Source: Laburnicola sp. R22_1
Lineage: Eukaryota; Ascomycota; Dothideomycetes; Pleosporales; Didymosphaeriaceae
Assembly: GCA_014281115.1 (NCBI GenBank)
Contig: JACONQ010000003.1
Location: forward strand, 3,782,001-3,846,000
Length of the DNA stretch: 64,000 nt
Reading direction: 5' to 3'
Positions 10,705 through 23,486 of the stretch are shown piece after piece. The notes below the pieces were generated by a model, which made no database searches, was not told the origin of the DNA, and saw only the letters and a program-made list of their open reading frames with translations. The translations under genes and the position numbers were made by a program. Numbering within the stretch: the stretch's first letter is position 1; each line of letters opens with the position of its first letter.

Positions 10705-13465
10705 ATGTCTGCCCCGTCTGTCCACGCCGACGCCCCGCCGGACCTGGTGAGCGATCCAGAGGGCCTGCAGTATGAGACGGGCCCGCTGCTTGGGAAGGGC
10801 GGATTCGCAGTGTGTTATTTGGCGAAGCTGCGCGGTCATGAGCATTTGGGCAACACTACAATCGCTTTGAAAATTGTCAAGTCGAAGATGGAGCCGCCCA
10901 AGCTGGCTCAAAAGGTCCGACGAATGTGCGCATTGTTTGGAGGTTGCTGACAGGGTGTAGTTTGTGACCGAACTCCAGATCCACTCCAAACTGGCCCACC
11001 CGAACATTGTCGAGTTCTATCGCGCATTTTCCTTTGAGCAGAGCACCTATGTTGTCCTTGAGCTGTGCCAAAATGGCTCTCTGGCCGACGCGATCAAGAA
11101 GCGCAAATACTTCACCATGCCTGAGATTCGGCGGTTTATGATCCAGACATGCGGCGCTATCAAATACTTACATCAGCGGAACATTGTGCACCGAGATCTC
11201 AAGACCGGCAACCTCTTCCTCGATCGGGACATGAACGTCAAGGTCGGCGACTTTGGCCTCGCGGCACTGCTGGTATCACAGAGCGACTATGGCGCGATCC
11301 GTCGAACAACCATGTGTGGTACACCAAACTATCTGGCACCTGAGGTGCTGGAGAAGACTGGAAAGGGTCACGACGAGAAGGTCGATGTATGGGCCATAGG
11401 TATCATGATGTAGGGACGCGTGACCTTGTTCGCATAAACAAACACTGACTTGCCTAGGTACACTTTGGCCGTAGGTAGAGCACCCTTCCATTCCACGAAA
11501 CGAGAGGACATCTACCGAAAATTGAAAGCGAGAGAATATGCTTGGCCCGACCTGGCAAAATGCCCGAACGAGATCACAGACGACCTTCGCGATATTGTAT
11601 CCCTACTCCTCGTGCACGAAGACGACAGACCGACCCCCGACGATATTGTTGCCCATCCATTCTTCAAGCTTGGTTATATTCCATTGCAGCTAGACAGCGG
11701 ATGTACGTCCCGCGTCCCGAAGTGGCCAAAGATACGGCCACCCACAGCAAGCACGATCAAGCGCGGATACACCGATGAATGGTGGACCATGTGCAAGGCA
11801 TCCGCAGTGGGCAAATATGGGGCTGATAATCAGGCATTTGGGGCATATGGCAGTAGACGGAACAAGACTGTGGCACGGGATTGCCAAAAGGAGATTGAGT
11901 CTGGTAAACAGCCCAGTGTACCCTTTGCGAAGGATAACGTATACCTCCCTTTCCCTGCCCGCGTGCAATGGCCCTTCCAAGCCGTGAACGGGTTGAGTGA
12001 CATCACGGAGGAAAAAGAATCATCTTCAGAAGGGCAAGCTCTTGTGGAGACGACGGGCAACGACCGAACGAAAGCACGACCCACCCGTAACGCAAGAAGG
12101 GTAGAAGCCATGCCAACCTTGAAAGAGAATCGAGAAACTACACAAGAGGCGGAAACGATGCCGAGGGTGGTGGACAAGCAGCCGGTGCGGATGAGGAATG
12201 TCCGCAAGATTTCGGGTCCCAAAGTAACGGCAGCTACAGCACCTGCTGCACTACCTTTGAAGGTGCCTAAGGAAACCCGCTCGGCCCATCGAGCCAAATT
12301 GGCGAAAGAATCGTCAAAAGAGAAGGAAGAAGCAGCGGCGGAAATTCCTCCGTTGCGCGTTGCGAAAACCAGTTCTAGAACGACACAAAGGTCAGAGCCC
12401 TCTGCACCTAAGCCCGCAGCACCGCAGTCGTCGACCACGCGAATTCCACCCCGACTCCGGGCATTGAGCGCTGAATTACCCGCAACAGATCCTGCAGCTG
12501 TACTAGGGCAACTATATACTTTCCAGGACAACCTAGCACGAGCCCTGGAGAAGAAGCCTACTTATACCAAGCGGGATAAGCAAACTCAGTTGCCTTTCGT
12601 CTCCAAATGGGTAGACTATTCGCGGAAATATGGTGTTGGCTATGTCCTCGAAGGTGGCAGTGTAGGTGTCTTGACAGCAGCGACAGAGAATTACCCAGTC
12701 ACTGCGGGTTTTGCTACCAACGGACTGCACCATCTCAAGGAGCTCTCCAAGAATTCAGAGTATTTGAAGAGTATCCCGATGCAGTTCTGGGCTGCGCCGA
12801 AGAAGGATCAAGGCATCTGTCGTGTCAAAATAGCGGAGCAACGACGAGCCGATGACATTCGACTCTATTGGCAGAAATTTGGGAGATACATGTGCTCTCA
12901 GCTGGGAGACGAAGACTGGCCAGGCAATGACGACGACCGGCTTAATTTTGTCAAGTTCTACCAGCGCCTTGGAAACTTTGGTGTCTGGGGATTTGACGAT
13001 GGCTCTTTTCAGGTATGGGATAAAAAGTCATCGCTGTCTTTGTGCAACCGATCTAATTCGCTCTAGTTCAACTTCCCGGATCACACAAAACTGGTGCTGT
13101 CGGCAGACGCTGGATATGGTAAGCTGGTGTGCCTTTCGATGGAGGGCACCGCTGTTTTGAGAGACACTGGTAAAGTTCCGTGGGATTACGTCAAGGCCCG
13201 CGAGACGCTACATGGTTCTCTTCAACAATTACTATATGGTTCTTCGCGCAAGGAGGACAGCTACAAAGAACTTACAGAAGCGAACGAACTGCGAGCGAAG
13301 CTGGAGTTCATCCAGACCATAATCCATGACTGGATCGAGGGTGGGGGTCTCGGATGCCTCGCGGTGCCCAAGGATTACGAATGGCGTGGAGTGCAGCCAG
13401 CCTCAGACCGCAAGAGGCATGATTGGGCGAGTGTAGGACGTTATGGCGGCGATGTCTTCGATTGA
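10705..13465 (+). CDS. Polo-like kinase (Cdc5/Plo1 type)
   Basis: Four exons, 10705-10914, 10961-11409, 11458-13012 and 13067-13465 (introns 46, 48 and 54 bp), encode 870 residues. The kinase domain begins near residue 24 with glycine loop GKGGFAVCY and Lys56 in ALKIVK. The HRDLK catalytic loop (Asp149) and DFG (Asp167) are intact, and the activation segment TTMCGTPNYLAPE carries the usual Thr. After a long Lys/Glu/Pro-rich linker come two polo boxes; Trp604 in KWVDYSRKYG and the DHTK motif (744-746) match the residues that bind phosphopeptides in PLK1. This kinase drives mitotic entry, exit and cytokinesis. The start at 10705 was chosen because upstream in-frame codons are not ATG. The second intron must be removed, as it begins with an in-frame TAG just after IGIMM. 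The linker is the only poorly conserved part. Confidence 0.95.
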
Positions 13466-14106
13466 GATGTGAGATTTTGGGTTTTGGGAAGCGAGGGCGT
13501 TTTGGATGAGCGATATTGCTATTTTCGCATCTGCATAGGCACGGCGTCTGTCATTGATGATCACATCACGAGCCTCTTCTTCCTACGCTCGTTCTGATGA
13601 ATTTGCATGTCCGCTTCGGCGCGACGAATTATACATATTGGGGGATGGTTGGCGTTGGTGGGTACAGGACGGCGACTGCCTAAATTCAATCATCAATTGC
13701 TCAAACGCGTGCCACGCAATAAGTACGGCCGGAAGCAATGGTGAGACGACAACAGAGAACTAATTGTAGGCGTCGACTGTAGAAGACGGACTGGTGGAGT
13801 GGTGGCGCCAGTCCGGGTCAACAGTCAGCGTGAGCGTCGTGTGCATAGTGGCTTAGCACACGCGCCACGTCTTATGTCACCATGGGGGCGTCGACACCAT
13901 GGACGTCGGAACACTGGGCAGAGGCCCGTTGCGCTCACACAATTCTCTACATAGCCGCCCAATCGCTCTCCCTCGGAACCACGTTTCCTCGGTCGCCTCC
14001 CTCTCTCCGCCGCTCGCTCACGTTTATCCACGCATCTCGCATCCATACGTTCGCGACACTCGCTGACACGCCCTCCGGGTTCTGAGCGTGGTTTTGGGCA
14101 TCAACG
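13466..14106. other. Intergenic region
   Basis: About 640 bp between the polo kinase stop and the myosin start, both on the plus strand; it holds the terminator of the first and the promoter of the second. CT-rich sequence lies at about 13950-14020, typical of fungal core promoters. No gene was recognised. Confidence 0.6.
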
Positions 14107-17100
14107 ATGAAGGTACCGCGTCGCACTCGTCGGGAAGAGGCTGTAAGCGCTGACAATCTGTGCAGGCGGTGAGCAAGCGCGCTGGGCGCAAAAAGGACGC
14201 CGGGGCCTCTGGTGGGGGACAGAAGGCGGGCTTCGCGAAGAAAGCTGTCTTCGAGAGCACCAAGAAGAAGGAGGTCGGCGTATCAGATCTTACGCTGATC
14301 AGCAAGATTTCCAACGAGGCAATCAACGACAACCTGAAAAAGCGATTTGAGAATGCGGAGATCTACGTATGTGCGCCCCTCCATGCCAGGCTCCCGCCGT
14401 AGCCATGCGCGCAGATAGCCGAGGGCACGCGCTGATATCATTGCAGACATATATTGGACATGTGCTGGTGTCTGTCAACCCCTTCCGAGACCGTACGTAC
14501 TAGAGTTGTCCTTGTGGTTGCGGGGAGCGCTGACACTGGGCAGTGGGCATATACACAGACCAAGTCCTGGACAGCTACAGGGGCAAGAACCGATTGGAGG
14601 TGCGCTTCCTCTCTCAATGCTATTGCAGCAACATTGACAGACCTAGGTCCCCCCACACGTCTTCGCCATTGCCGAGTCGTCATACTACAACATGAAAGCA
14701 TACAAGGAGAACCAGTGTGTGATTATATCTGGCGAGTCTGGTGCAGGGAAGACAGAAGCGGCGAAGCGGTTAATGCAGTATATTGCCAACGTGTCGGGCG
14801 GTAGCAATGGCTCGATTCAGGAGATCAAGGACATGGTGCTGGCTACCAATCCTCTGCTTGAGTCGTTCGGGAACGCGAAGACGCTGAGGAACAACAACTC
14901 GTCCCGATTTGGAAAATACCTCGAGATACAGTTCAATGCGCAGGGTGAACCGGTGGGAGCGAACATCAACAACTACCTGCTAGAAAAGTCTAGGGTGGTG
15001 GGGCAGATCACGAATGAGCGGAACTTCCACATTTTCTATCAATTCGCCAAAGCAGCGTCGTCGAATCACAGAGGTAATGTCCTTTGTAGCTTGCCCGAGA
15101 AGCTCTACTAATGCAAACAGAAATATTCGGTGTCCAGCAACCCCAACAGTATGTCTACACAAGCCGCTCGAAATGCTACGACGTCCAGGGTATCGATGAT
15201 CACGCTGAGTTCAAGGATACACTGAACGCTATGAAAATCATTGGCTTGTCCCAGGCTGAGCAGGACAATATCTTCAGGATGCTCTCGGCTATATTATGGC
15301 TAGGAAACGTGAGTTTCCAGGAGGACGACTCCGGCAACGCCGTGGTTGTCGACCAATCAGTCATCGACTTCATCGCATACTTGCTCGAGGTAGACGCGGC
15401 ACATGTTAACAAAGCCCTCACAATACGCGTCATGGAGACAAGTCGTGGCGGACGCAGAGGTTCCGTATACGATGTCCCTCTCAACATAGCGCAGGCAAGC
15501 GCAGTGCGAGACGCGCTCTCGAAAGGAATTTACTTCAACCTATTCGACTGGATTGTCGAACGTGTGAACGTATCGTTGAAAGCGCGGGGCACGATTGCTC
15601 ACTCGATCGGTATTCTGGACATCTACGGATTTGAGATTTTTGACCGAAACAGCTTCGAGCAACTGTGCATCAACTACGTCAACGAGAAGCTTCAGCAAAT
15701 CTTCATTCAGTTGACACTCCGGACAGAGCAAGAAGAGTACGCGCGAGAGCAGATCCAATGGACGCCGATCAAGTATTTTGACAACAAGGTTGTTTGCGAG
15801 CTGATCGAAGAAAAGCGGCCGCCTGGTGTGTTTGCTGCTTTGAACGACGCTATTGCAACCGCACACGCAGATCCTACCGCTGCAGATCAGACTTTCGTTC
15901 AAAGACTGAATGCTCTTTCTTCTAACCCCAACTTCCAACCACGGCAGGGCCAATTCGTCATCAAGCATTATGCTGGTGACGTCTCGTATGCGGTTGATGG
16001 CATGACAGACAAGAACAAGGATCAAATGTTGAAAGATCTACTCCTCCTCCTCGGTAATAGCTCCAATACTTTTGTACATACCCTTTTCCCGAACGAAATC
16101 GACACAGACAATAGGAGACGTCCCCCAACGGCCGGTGATAAGATCAAGGCTTCTGCGAACGATCTTGTTTCTACGCTCATGAAGGCGCAGCCTTCGTACA
16201 TTCGAACAATCAAACCCAACGAAAACAAGTCACCTTCAGAATACAACGAGCCCAATGTTTTGCACCAGATCAAGTACCTTGGTTTGCAGGAAAATGTTCG
16301 TATTCGGCGTGCTGGATTTGCGTCCCGTCAAACGTTCGAGAAGTTTGTGGAACGTTTCTTCCTTCTTTCCCCCAAGACAGGTTACGCCGGAGAATACACC
16401 TGGACTGGGTCATACGACAGTGGTGCAAAACAGATTCTGAAAGACACGAACATACCGGCAGAAGAGTTCCAAATGGGTGTCACGAAGGTTTTCATCAAGA
16501 CTCCCGAGACCCTGTTCGCACTAGAGACGATGCGAGACCGTTATTGGCACAATATGGCTATTCGAATCCAGCGCGCATGGAGGAACTATTTACGATACCG
16601 CACAGAATGTGCCATTCGGATACAGAGGTTCTGGAGGCGTATCAACGGCGGATTCGAATTCATCGAGCTCCGTGACCAAGGCCACAAGGTTTTGCAAGGC
16701 CGCAAAGAGCGAAGAAGATACAGTCTGGTAGGGTACCGCCGATTCATGGGCGATTACCTTGGCATCGGAAATAAGGGCGGGCCAGGCGAAGTGGTTGCGA
16801 ATGCAATCGGCATCTCCAACCAAGAAGTCCTCTTCTCATGCCGCGCCGAGGTTCTGGTGGCAAAACTTGGCCGTTCTAGCAAGCCTGAGGCCCGGACACT
16901 TGTTTTGACTAAGAGTAATGTTTACCTCGTCAAGCAGGTACTAGTCAACCGACAAGTTCAGATTCAAGCCGAAAGAACCATTCCCGTAGGAGCTATCAAA
17001 TTTGTCAGCTGTACTACGTTGAAGGACGATTGGTTCTCCATTGGAGTTGGTTCACCTCAGGAGCCTGACCCCTTGGTCAACTGTATTTTCAAGACGGAGT

Positions 17101-18172
17101 TCTTTACGCATCTTACCAACGTGTTGCGTGGGTCACTGAATCTGAGAATAGGAGAGACGTGAGTCAGGTTGTACATTGAGCATTGATGACTGCTAACGTT
17201 GACAGAATCGAATACAACAAGAAACCCGGGAAACCAGCGCAGGTCAAGGCGGTTAAAGATCCTGCTGTTCCTCGAGATGACCTGTACAAAAGTGGTACCA
17301 TACACACAGCTGCCGGAGAGCCGCCCAGTTCGATATCGAAACCGACGCCGAAAGGCAGGCAAATCGCAGCTAAGCCTATCACCAAAGGCAAGCTACTACG
17401 ACCTGGTGGACCTGGCGGCGGCCCATCAAAACTTGCTAGTCGTCCAGTGCAACCTAGACCTATGCCCGCTGCTGCACCTGCTTCAACGCCTGTCGCGACG
17501 CCTGCTGCCGCCGAACGAAGACCCGTGCCTCAGCCAATGGCAGCACTGTCAAACGGGGCGAATCACGCACGTAACACTTCGACTTCGTCAAACAGAGCGG
17601 TACCTCCACCTCCACCTCCACCTCCACCGCCGTCTGCCGCGCCCCCCGCACCAAAAGAGCCTACTTACAAGGCATTGTATGATTTTGCAGGACAATCCGC
17701 CGGGGAACTCAGCCTTAGAAAGGATGAGGTCATCTTGATTACTAAAAAAGAGGACAACGGTTAGTATTTAGGAGCAGGTTTTATCGTGAACAACGCTGAC
17801 TTGCACTCAGGATGGTGGCTTGCAAGCCGGTTGGACAAATCTGCGTCTGGATGGGCGCCAGCTGCATACTTAGAAGAGGTAGTCAACAAGCCCGCTCCTC
17901 CGCCACCTCCACCGGCACCCCCTGCTCGCCCCGCCGCTAATGGTGCGCGCGGGAAAGCTGCACCGCCAGCTCCACCAGCGAAACGTCCCGCTGCGAAAAG
18001 GCCGGTGCCACCTGGTCCAGCCCGGGATAGCGGTTACTCTGGAAGTGGAGCAAGTGGTTCTGATATAGGGCCCCGGGATAGCGGGGGAAGCATCGCAGGT
18101 GGGTTAGCAGAAGCGCTGAGGCAACGTCAAGCGGCAATGCAGGGACGAAAGGCGGATGACGATGACTGGTGA
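14107..18172 (+). CDS. Class I myosin (MyoA/Myo5 type)
   Basis: Eight exons, 14107-14112, 14166-14366, 14447-14492, 14544-14599, 14647-15073, 15121-17158, 17206-17759 and 17811-18172, give 1229 residues, the usual length of filamentous fungal myosin I. The motor carries the P-loop GESGAGKT (132-139), switch [10 protein letters not shown] and switch [10 protein letters not shown]. The TEDS-site serine is in [11 protein letters not shown] near residue 360. Two IQ motifs follow ([14 protein letters not shown] and IRIQRFWRR), then a lipid-binding TH1 domain, a Pro/Ala-rich TH2, an SH3 domain ([19 protein letters not shown]) split by an intron, and the acidic tail DDDDW that binds Arp2/3. The protein powers actin assembly at endocytic sites and hyphal tips. 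The first exon is only two codons; it is supported by a CTGAC branch word 12 bp before the acceptor but its donor GTACCG is weak. Confidence 0.95.
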
Positions 18173-19427
18173 ACAAGCGCCATGTTACTTGATACCGAGA
18201 TGAATAGAGACCTTGATATTTTCACACATTGAAATGGCTACGGATTGAAGTTGATTTTTCTCTGTAGGTGTGCAGTGCCACCACGAGAGGACTTTTGGCC
18301 TTATCAGTGTTGCTCTCTGTGCTGTTATGAACGTGTGTTTTCTAATGAGGTTGTATGATTCTCGATGATTCTGTTACGAGCTAGGTCCTCAATCTGGGGA
18401 AAAGAGAGCCCCACACCATGTAAAGGAGCAACCCTCCAAATCGCCCTGCCAGTGAGATTTTCATCGAGCACAGAGGATCAAAAAGTGGAGTTTGGCAACT
18501 GTTTGCAGGTCACGTTGATATGCTTCGTTAAGATCGTTCGTGGATCCAGACGCTATACCCTGTCGTTCGGAGTTTAGGCCCGCAGGTGCCGCCTCCAGGC
18601 TCGACCCGTGCCTCCGACACCACCAACGTCTTCCGCACCAAAAATTTATCCGACCATCGAAACGCTTTGTTTGGCTTCTGGCAATTGCTCTCCGAGTCAT
18701 TCCCTGCCGTGGGCGCAATGTAGGACCGTTGTTACCGCGCAAACATTGCTCTCGGCTGTCGAATCAGCATTCGTGCGCCCTGGCAAACAGCCGCGTGCCA
18801 CGTCGGGAGTGGCTGCTGCTTCGGTCTGCATATGGTTACCCCCCTCGGATGGGCCATGCACTTTCCGGCATTTGCGGACGAGGTCGATGGTGATTAGAGG
18901 AGTGGAATGTCTCCGCTGGATGTGATGTTCTGGGCCGCGACGTTTCCACGTCTGGTCACGCCTTGTTGCTGTATCGAACCACCGTCCGAAAACGGGCGAA
19001 CAGGAGGCGGTTGAATGCTAGGACCTACATTTCGGTTCGATGGCAGAATGGTGCCTGGACGACTGAAGCTCTAGGCGATCTGCGGCATCCTTGTCATCCG
19101 TGTTTAGGTCCAAGGCTTGTTCCCATCTCAATATATGCATGCCTCCGGGTATTCGAACGTCTTCTCCACCCCCCACTCTATGATCCCGTGCCGGGTTATG
19201 ATCTGTTTCTTTGCTAGTGATGGGTTGGGTTTAAAAGAGATTATGTGCTGCGTTTGTCTTGCTGACCTTCGTGGATCGGTGGACTTTCTTTGGTTGCATC
19301 ATTCACTCGCTCTTATCTCTGCCGCGAAGCTTTAGTAGCACCTACTCGCATTACGATAGCCTCGGGCATCACAAACGCTCACCCACTACCTCTGGTTGTC
19401 TGATCGTTGTTTCTCGCCTTCTTGACT
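18173..19427. other. Intergenic region
   Basis: About 1.25 kb between myosin and beta-glucosidase, both on the plus strand. Several overlapping frames of 60-117 codons occur, but none shows a domain, good splice context or amphipathic pattern. A pyrimidine-rich stretch directly precedes the beta-glucosidase start. No gene called. Confidence 0.55.
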
Positions 19428-22400
19428 ATGAGCGGCACCGATCTTGAGAACCGTCTTCCGACAGAGGGAGGACAGGTGCGGCACATCGATATCAAAAATG
19501 CGCACGTCGTGGTCCAGCCCATTGCTGCTGATTTGACGCCCGCAGCTACGCCGGAGAAACAGTCGCCGAATGAAGATATTATGGCTGGCAAGAAGAGTTT
19601 TGGCCTTGAGACGGGTGGCGATAAAGCTAGAGAGTTGGCGGCTACGCTGACGCTGGAAGAACAGGTGTGTTTTTCTCTCGTTATGGGTTGAAGCTGGGGC
19701 GTTTTGTATGAATCTGGCCATGTGCGAGATGGGCATGCAGATTTGTTATATGCGAGGTTATTCTTGCGGCATTCGACTGGCCTCCTTGCACTACGAATGT
19801 TTCAATGGCAGGTCGGATCTTGTGTTGGGGTAGAACAAGAGTGTTCGAAAGATATGCATTCACTCGGAACTTCGTCACTTGACTCGACTCAACGACCTTT
19901 CCGAACAATATGCGTATTGGAATGGCCACCTTGACAGCTTCACGGGAGAAAATATAGTGGAAGAACTAATGCTTCCAGATTTCGTTACTGGCTGGCGCCG
20001 ATTTCTGGCGGTCCATGCCAATTCCAGCCAAGAACATACCGTCCATCAAAACCACCGATGGACCAAATGGCGCAAGGGGCGAGTTCTTCACCAACGGCAC
20101 ACCTGTAAGTAAGTAGCTTCGCGGGGATTTCGGCGGGCTGACGAAAACAGGCCGCACTATTTCCATGCGGTGTTTCCATGGCGTCGACCTGGAACGTGGA
20201 ACTGATGGATGAAATCGGAAGACACCTCGGAGACGAAGCCAAAGCGAGGGGCGCCAACGTCCTGCTTGCTCCCACAGTATGCATGCACCGATCCCCTCTC
20301 GGCGGAAGAAACTTCGAAAGCTACTCCGAGGACCCGTTCCTGACGGGAAAGCTAGCCGCCTCCTACATCCGCGGCTTGCAAAGCAAGAAGATCGCAGCCA
20401 CAATAAAGCACTTTGTTGGCAACGAGCAAGAGACGGAGCGCAAGGCGTACGATGCTGTTATCGCGGAAAGGCCGCTCCGAGAGATATATCTCAAGCCTTT
20501 TGAGATCGCGGTCCGGGAGGCTTCGCCGTGGGCGCTCATGAGTTCGTACAATATCGTCAACTCGGTGCATGCTGATGAGAATATTCGCACGTTGAAGGAT
20601 ATCTTGAGAGGGGAGTGGGGGTGGGATGGGGCTGTCATATCGGACTGGACGGGGACGTATGCTACGGCGCCGTCCATTAAAGCTGGAGTCGATATCGAAA
20701 TGCCGGGACCGACGAAATGGAGGGAGGTGGCTCAGGTGATGGACGCGTTGGCAAAGGGCGACGTTACAAAAGATGAGATCGAGAAAGCGGCTGGCAATGT
20801 ACTCATGCTTGTTGACCGGACCAAGGGCTTGGACGACCAAACTCCAGAACCTGCAGAGCAATCGATCGATAACGTGGAGACGCGCAAGTTGATCCTTCAA
20901 GCGGGAATTGAGGGACTGACTTTGCTGAAGAATGAGAATAATGTGCTTCCTATACGAGGGGCGAAGAAGATTGCAATGATTGGCCCGAATGTCAAGAGGG
21001 CGATTCTCAGTGGCGGGGGTAGTGCAGGGCTAAAGCCGTACTACGAAGTCAGTCCATGGGATGGTATGAGGGATAGATTTGATGGAGAAGTCGTCTTCGC
21101 ACAAGGTTGTGATAGCTCGAAGTGGTTGCCATTGGCTGCACCATATTGCACCACCCCCGGCGGCCTTCCAGGAGTACAATTGGAATACTTCCAGGGTGAC
21201 AAGTTCGAAGGCGAACCAGCAGTCGTCCAACACAAGGTCAACACCGATCTCTGGCTTTGGGATTCCGCGCCCAAGACTGTGCTTCCTGAATACTCCTTCA
21301 GAGTTAAGGCGACACTTACTCCAAAATCAACTGGGAACCACACCTTTAGCTTTGCATCTGTTGGACCCGGCAGAGTCTTCCTGGATGGCGAGCTCTTCAT
21401 CGACAACTGGGACTGGAAAGAAGACGGCGAAGCCATGTTCTCCGCCTCAGAAGACAAACTCCAGTCCATCCAGCTCACCGAAGGCAAACCCGTGCAACTA
21501 CTTGTCGAAAGCACCAACGAGGTACGCCCCGCATCGAAAGCCTCCGTCATCGGCCGCAGCCACGACTACGGCGGGTGCCGTATCGGCTACCAGGAGGAAG
21601 ATAAAATAGACCGCCTGCAGGAGGCTATGGACGTTGCTAGAGACGCCGATTTTGCCGTAGTAGTCGTCGGCCTCGATGCAGAGTGGGAGTCAGAAGGCTA
21701 CGACAGAAGTACTATGGACCTACCAAAAGACGGGAGCCAAGACCGACTGATCGAAGCGGTGCTCAACGTGAATCCAAGAACCGTAGTAGTCAACCAGTCC
21801 GGGACACCCGTCACAATGCCCTGGGCTTCCCGCGCCCCAGCAATCCTTCAAGCCTGGTACCAAGGACAAGAAGCCGGCCACGCACTCGCAGACGTGCTCC
21901 TCGGGAACGCAAGCCCCAGCGGCAAACTCCCTACCACCTTCCCCGTCCGCCTCCAAGACAACCCCTCCTACCACAACTGGCCCGGCGAGAACTTGAAAAC
22001 CGTCTACGGAGAAGGGATTTACATTGGATACCGGCACTACGAGCGGTGCAACATCGTGCCCCTCTTCCCCTTCGGCCACGGTCTATCATATACAACGTTC
22101 GTCTACGGAGCGCCCGTAATTAACACCACCATCCTCACGCCGTCCAACAGTATTTCCATCACCGTCCCAATTACAAACACGGGCGCCATCCCCGCCGCAG
22201 AAATCGTCCAAGCGTACGTCAGAGACGTGAAATCGCGCCTCCCGCGGCCCGAGAAAGAACTCCAGGCTTTCGGGAAGGTTTTTGTGGAACCGGGGGAGAC
22301 GAAGGATGTGGTGTTGAGGTTGGATAGGTATTCGGTGGGGTACTTTGATACGAGTTTGGAGGAGACGGGGTTGTGGATTGCGGAGGAGGGGGGGTTTGAG

Positions 22401-22560
22401 GTCCTGGTTGGGGCGAGTTGTGCGGATATTAGGTATGTGGATTTTTTTTGAGATGTGTGATGTGTGATGGGGATTGTAAGTGGGTTTGGCTGACTTTTTG
22501 GTGTTTTTTAGGACGAAGGTTGCGTTTGAGGTTGAGGAGAGCTTTACGTGGGTGTTTTAG
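19428..22560 (+). CDS. Glycoside hydrolase family 3 beta-glucosidase with PA14 insert
   Basis: Exons 19428-19664, 19979-20104, 20151-22432 and 22512-22560 give 897 residues. GH3 landmarks are plain: TTDGPNGARG, KHFVGNEQE, and the nucleophile Asp286 in VISDW. A PA14 domain is inserted near LEYFQGDKFEGEPA (about residues 465-600), then the second GH3 domain and a C-terminal fibronectin III-like domain. Such enzymes release terminal beta-linked glucose, for example from cellobiose. No signal peptide is visible, so an intracellular enzyme is likely. About 80 residues precede the first GH3 helix (ending TLEEQ), an N-terminal extension of unknown role. The first intron is 314 bp, far longer than the others here; its ends are fixed by the protein join TLEEQ to ISLLAGADFW. 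The last intron moves the end from a short read-through to FTWVF. The 3-prime coding part switches from C-rich to G-rich near 22260. Confidence 0.93.
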
Positions 22561-23486
22561 GTGGGTGTTTGGAGGGATAGGAGAGGTGTTTGGGTGTGGG
22601 GTTTTAGAGGTGGGTGGCTGGTTGGTGGGTTTGTGGAGGCCTTAGTGTGATGCTCAAATGATGGTTAGACGGATTGGTACGGGCTTTTGTTGGGTTGCTG
22701 TGTGCAGAATTCATTGAAGATCTTCGTCGTGTGGAGATTCTTCCCAAGTTCGAGTCCGCACCATACACAGAGAAGGTAAAACAGGAGGCACTAAAACCCA
22801 GTACCCAGCACACAGTGGTGAGCAGAATTCATATGAGCCGCTGTTTCAATTTCTAAAGAATGATGAGGCATTTGCGGGTTCTTGTTTGTGTTGCTACCTT
22901 CTGTCTATACAACTACATGTCAGTGTGAACTAGGGAAGCATGGCTGACAAAGGTCAGAGCTGCGCGGGTGAAGGTTCGGCCACATGAAGGCGGCAAGTGA
23001 ATGCCAAGATCCCCGTGATCACATGATGGCAGATGGCCTGACCTCGGGAGCAGGTGCTCTTGCCGCCCCTGCAGCGGCGCGGAATAACTGTCGGCGCGGC
23101 TGTCTTGGCGTCCCTCGTTTTGAGCTCCCATGGTGACAACCTCATCCTCATCCCCTCCTCCAACGAGATATCGCCCAGAATACGCCTTTGTCGGAGTCGC
23201 GTGTCGCGACACTGTGTGCTTGGAACCTTACCGTTCCCTTCTCTCGCGCCACTTTCGCGCAAAAAACAACGGCAGCATCAGCTCTCCAGACCGGCCGGTC
23301 TTAGCCACGCTTGGAACCGCATTGCCTTGTTGCGACAGTCGGAACATTTCACAGCACAGCGCTAGCTTCATTCAAAGCTCTAGATGAGCTCCTACCGTCG
23401 CTGATTCGCACCTACGACGCACGCACGCGTCTCCTGGCCCATTCTCGCTGCCACCCTTAAAGCCGACGAATAGCTGTAAAGCCGAG
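22561..23486. other. Intergenic region
   Basis: About 0.93 kb before SIN3, same strand. It contains one copy of a short dispersed repeat (22737-22826) and otherwise only small frames without features. The SIN3 promoter must be in its right half. Confidence 0.55.
22737..22826. repeat. Short dispersed repeat, copy A
   Basis: Matches 32112-32210 in the same order of words: GAGATTCT, AGTTCGA, ATACACAGAGA, ACAGGAGG, ACTAAAA, CCCAGCAC/CCTAGCAC and GCAGTG/ACAGTG. The AGTTCGAGTCC word resembles a tRNA B box, which would fit a SINE, but no A box or poly-A tail was seen. Confidence 0.6.

Noticed and set aside
18540..18925. Two overlapping plus-strand frames of 105-117 codons
   Set aside because: No motif, no plausible start context, and Arg/Pro-rich composition typical of chance frames in GC-rich DNA.
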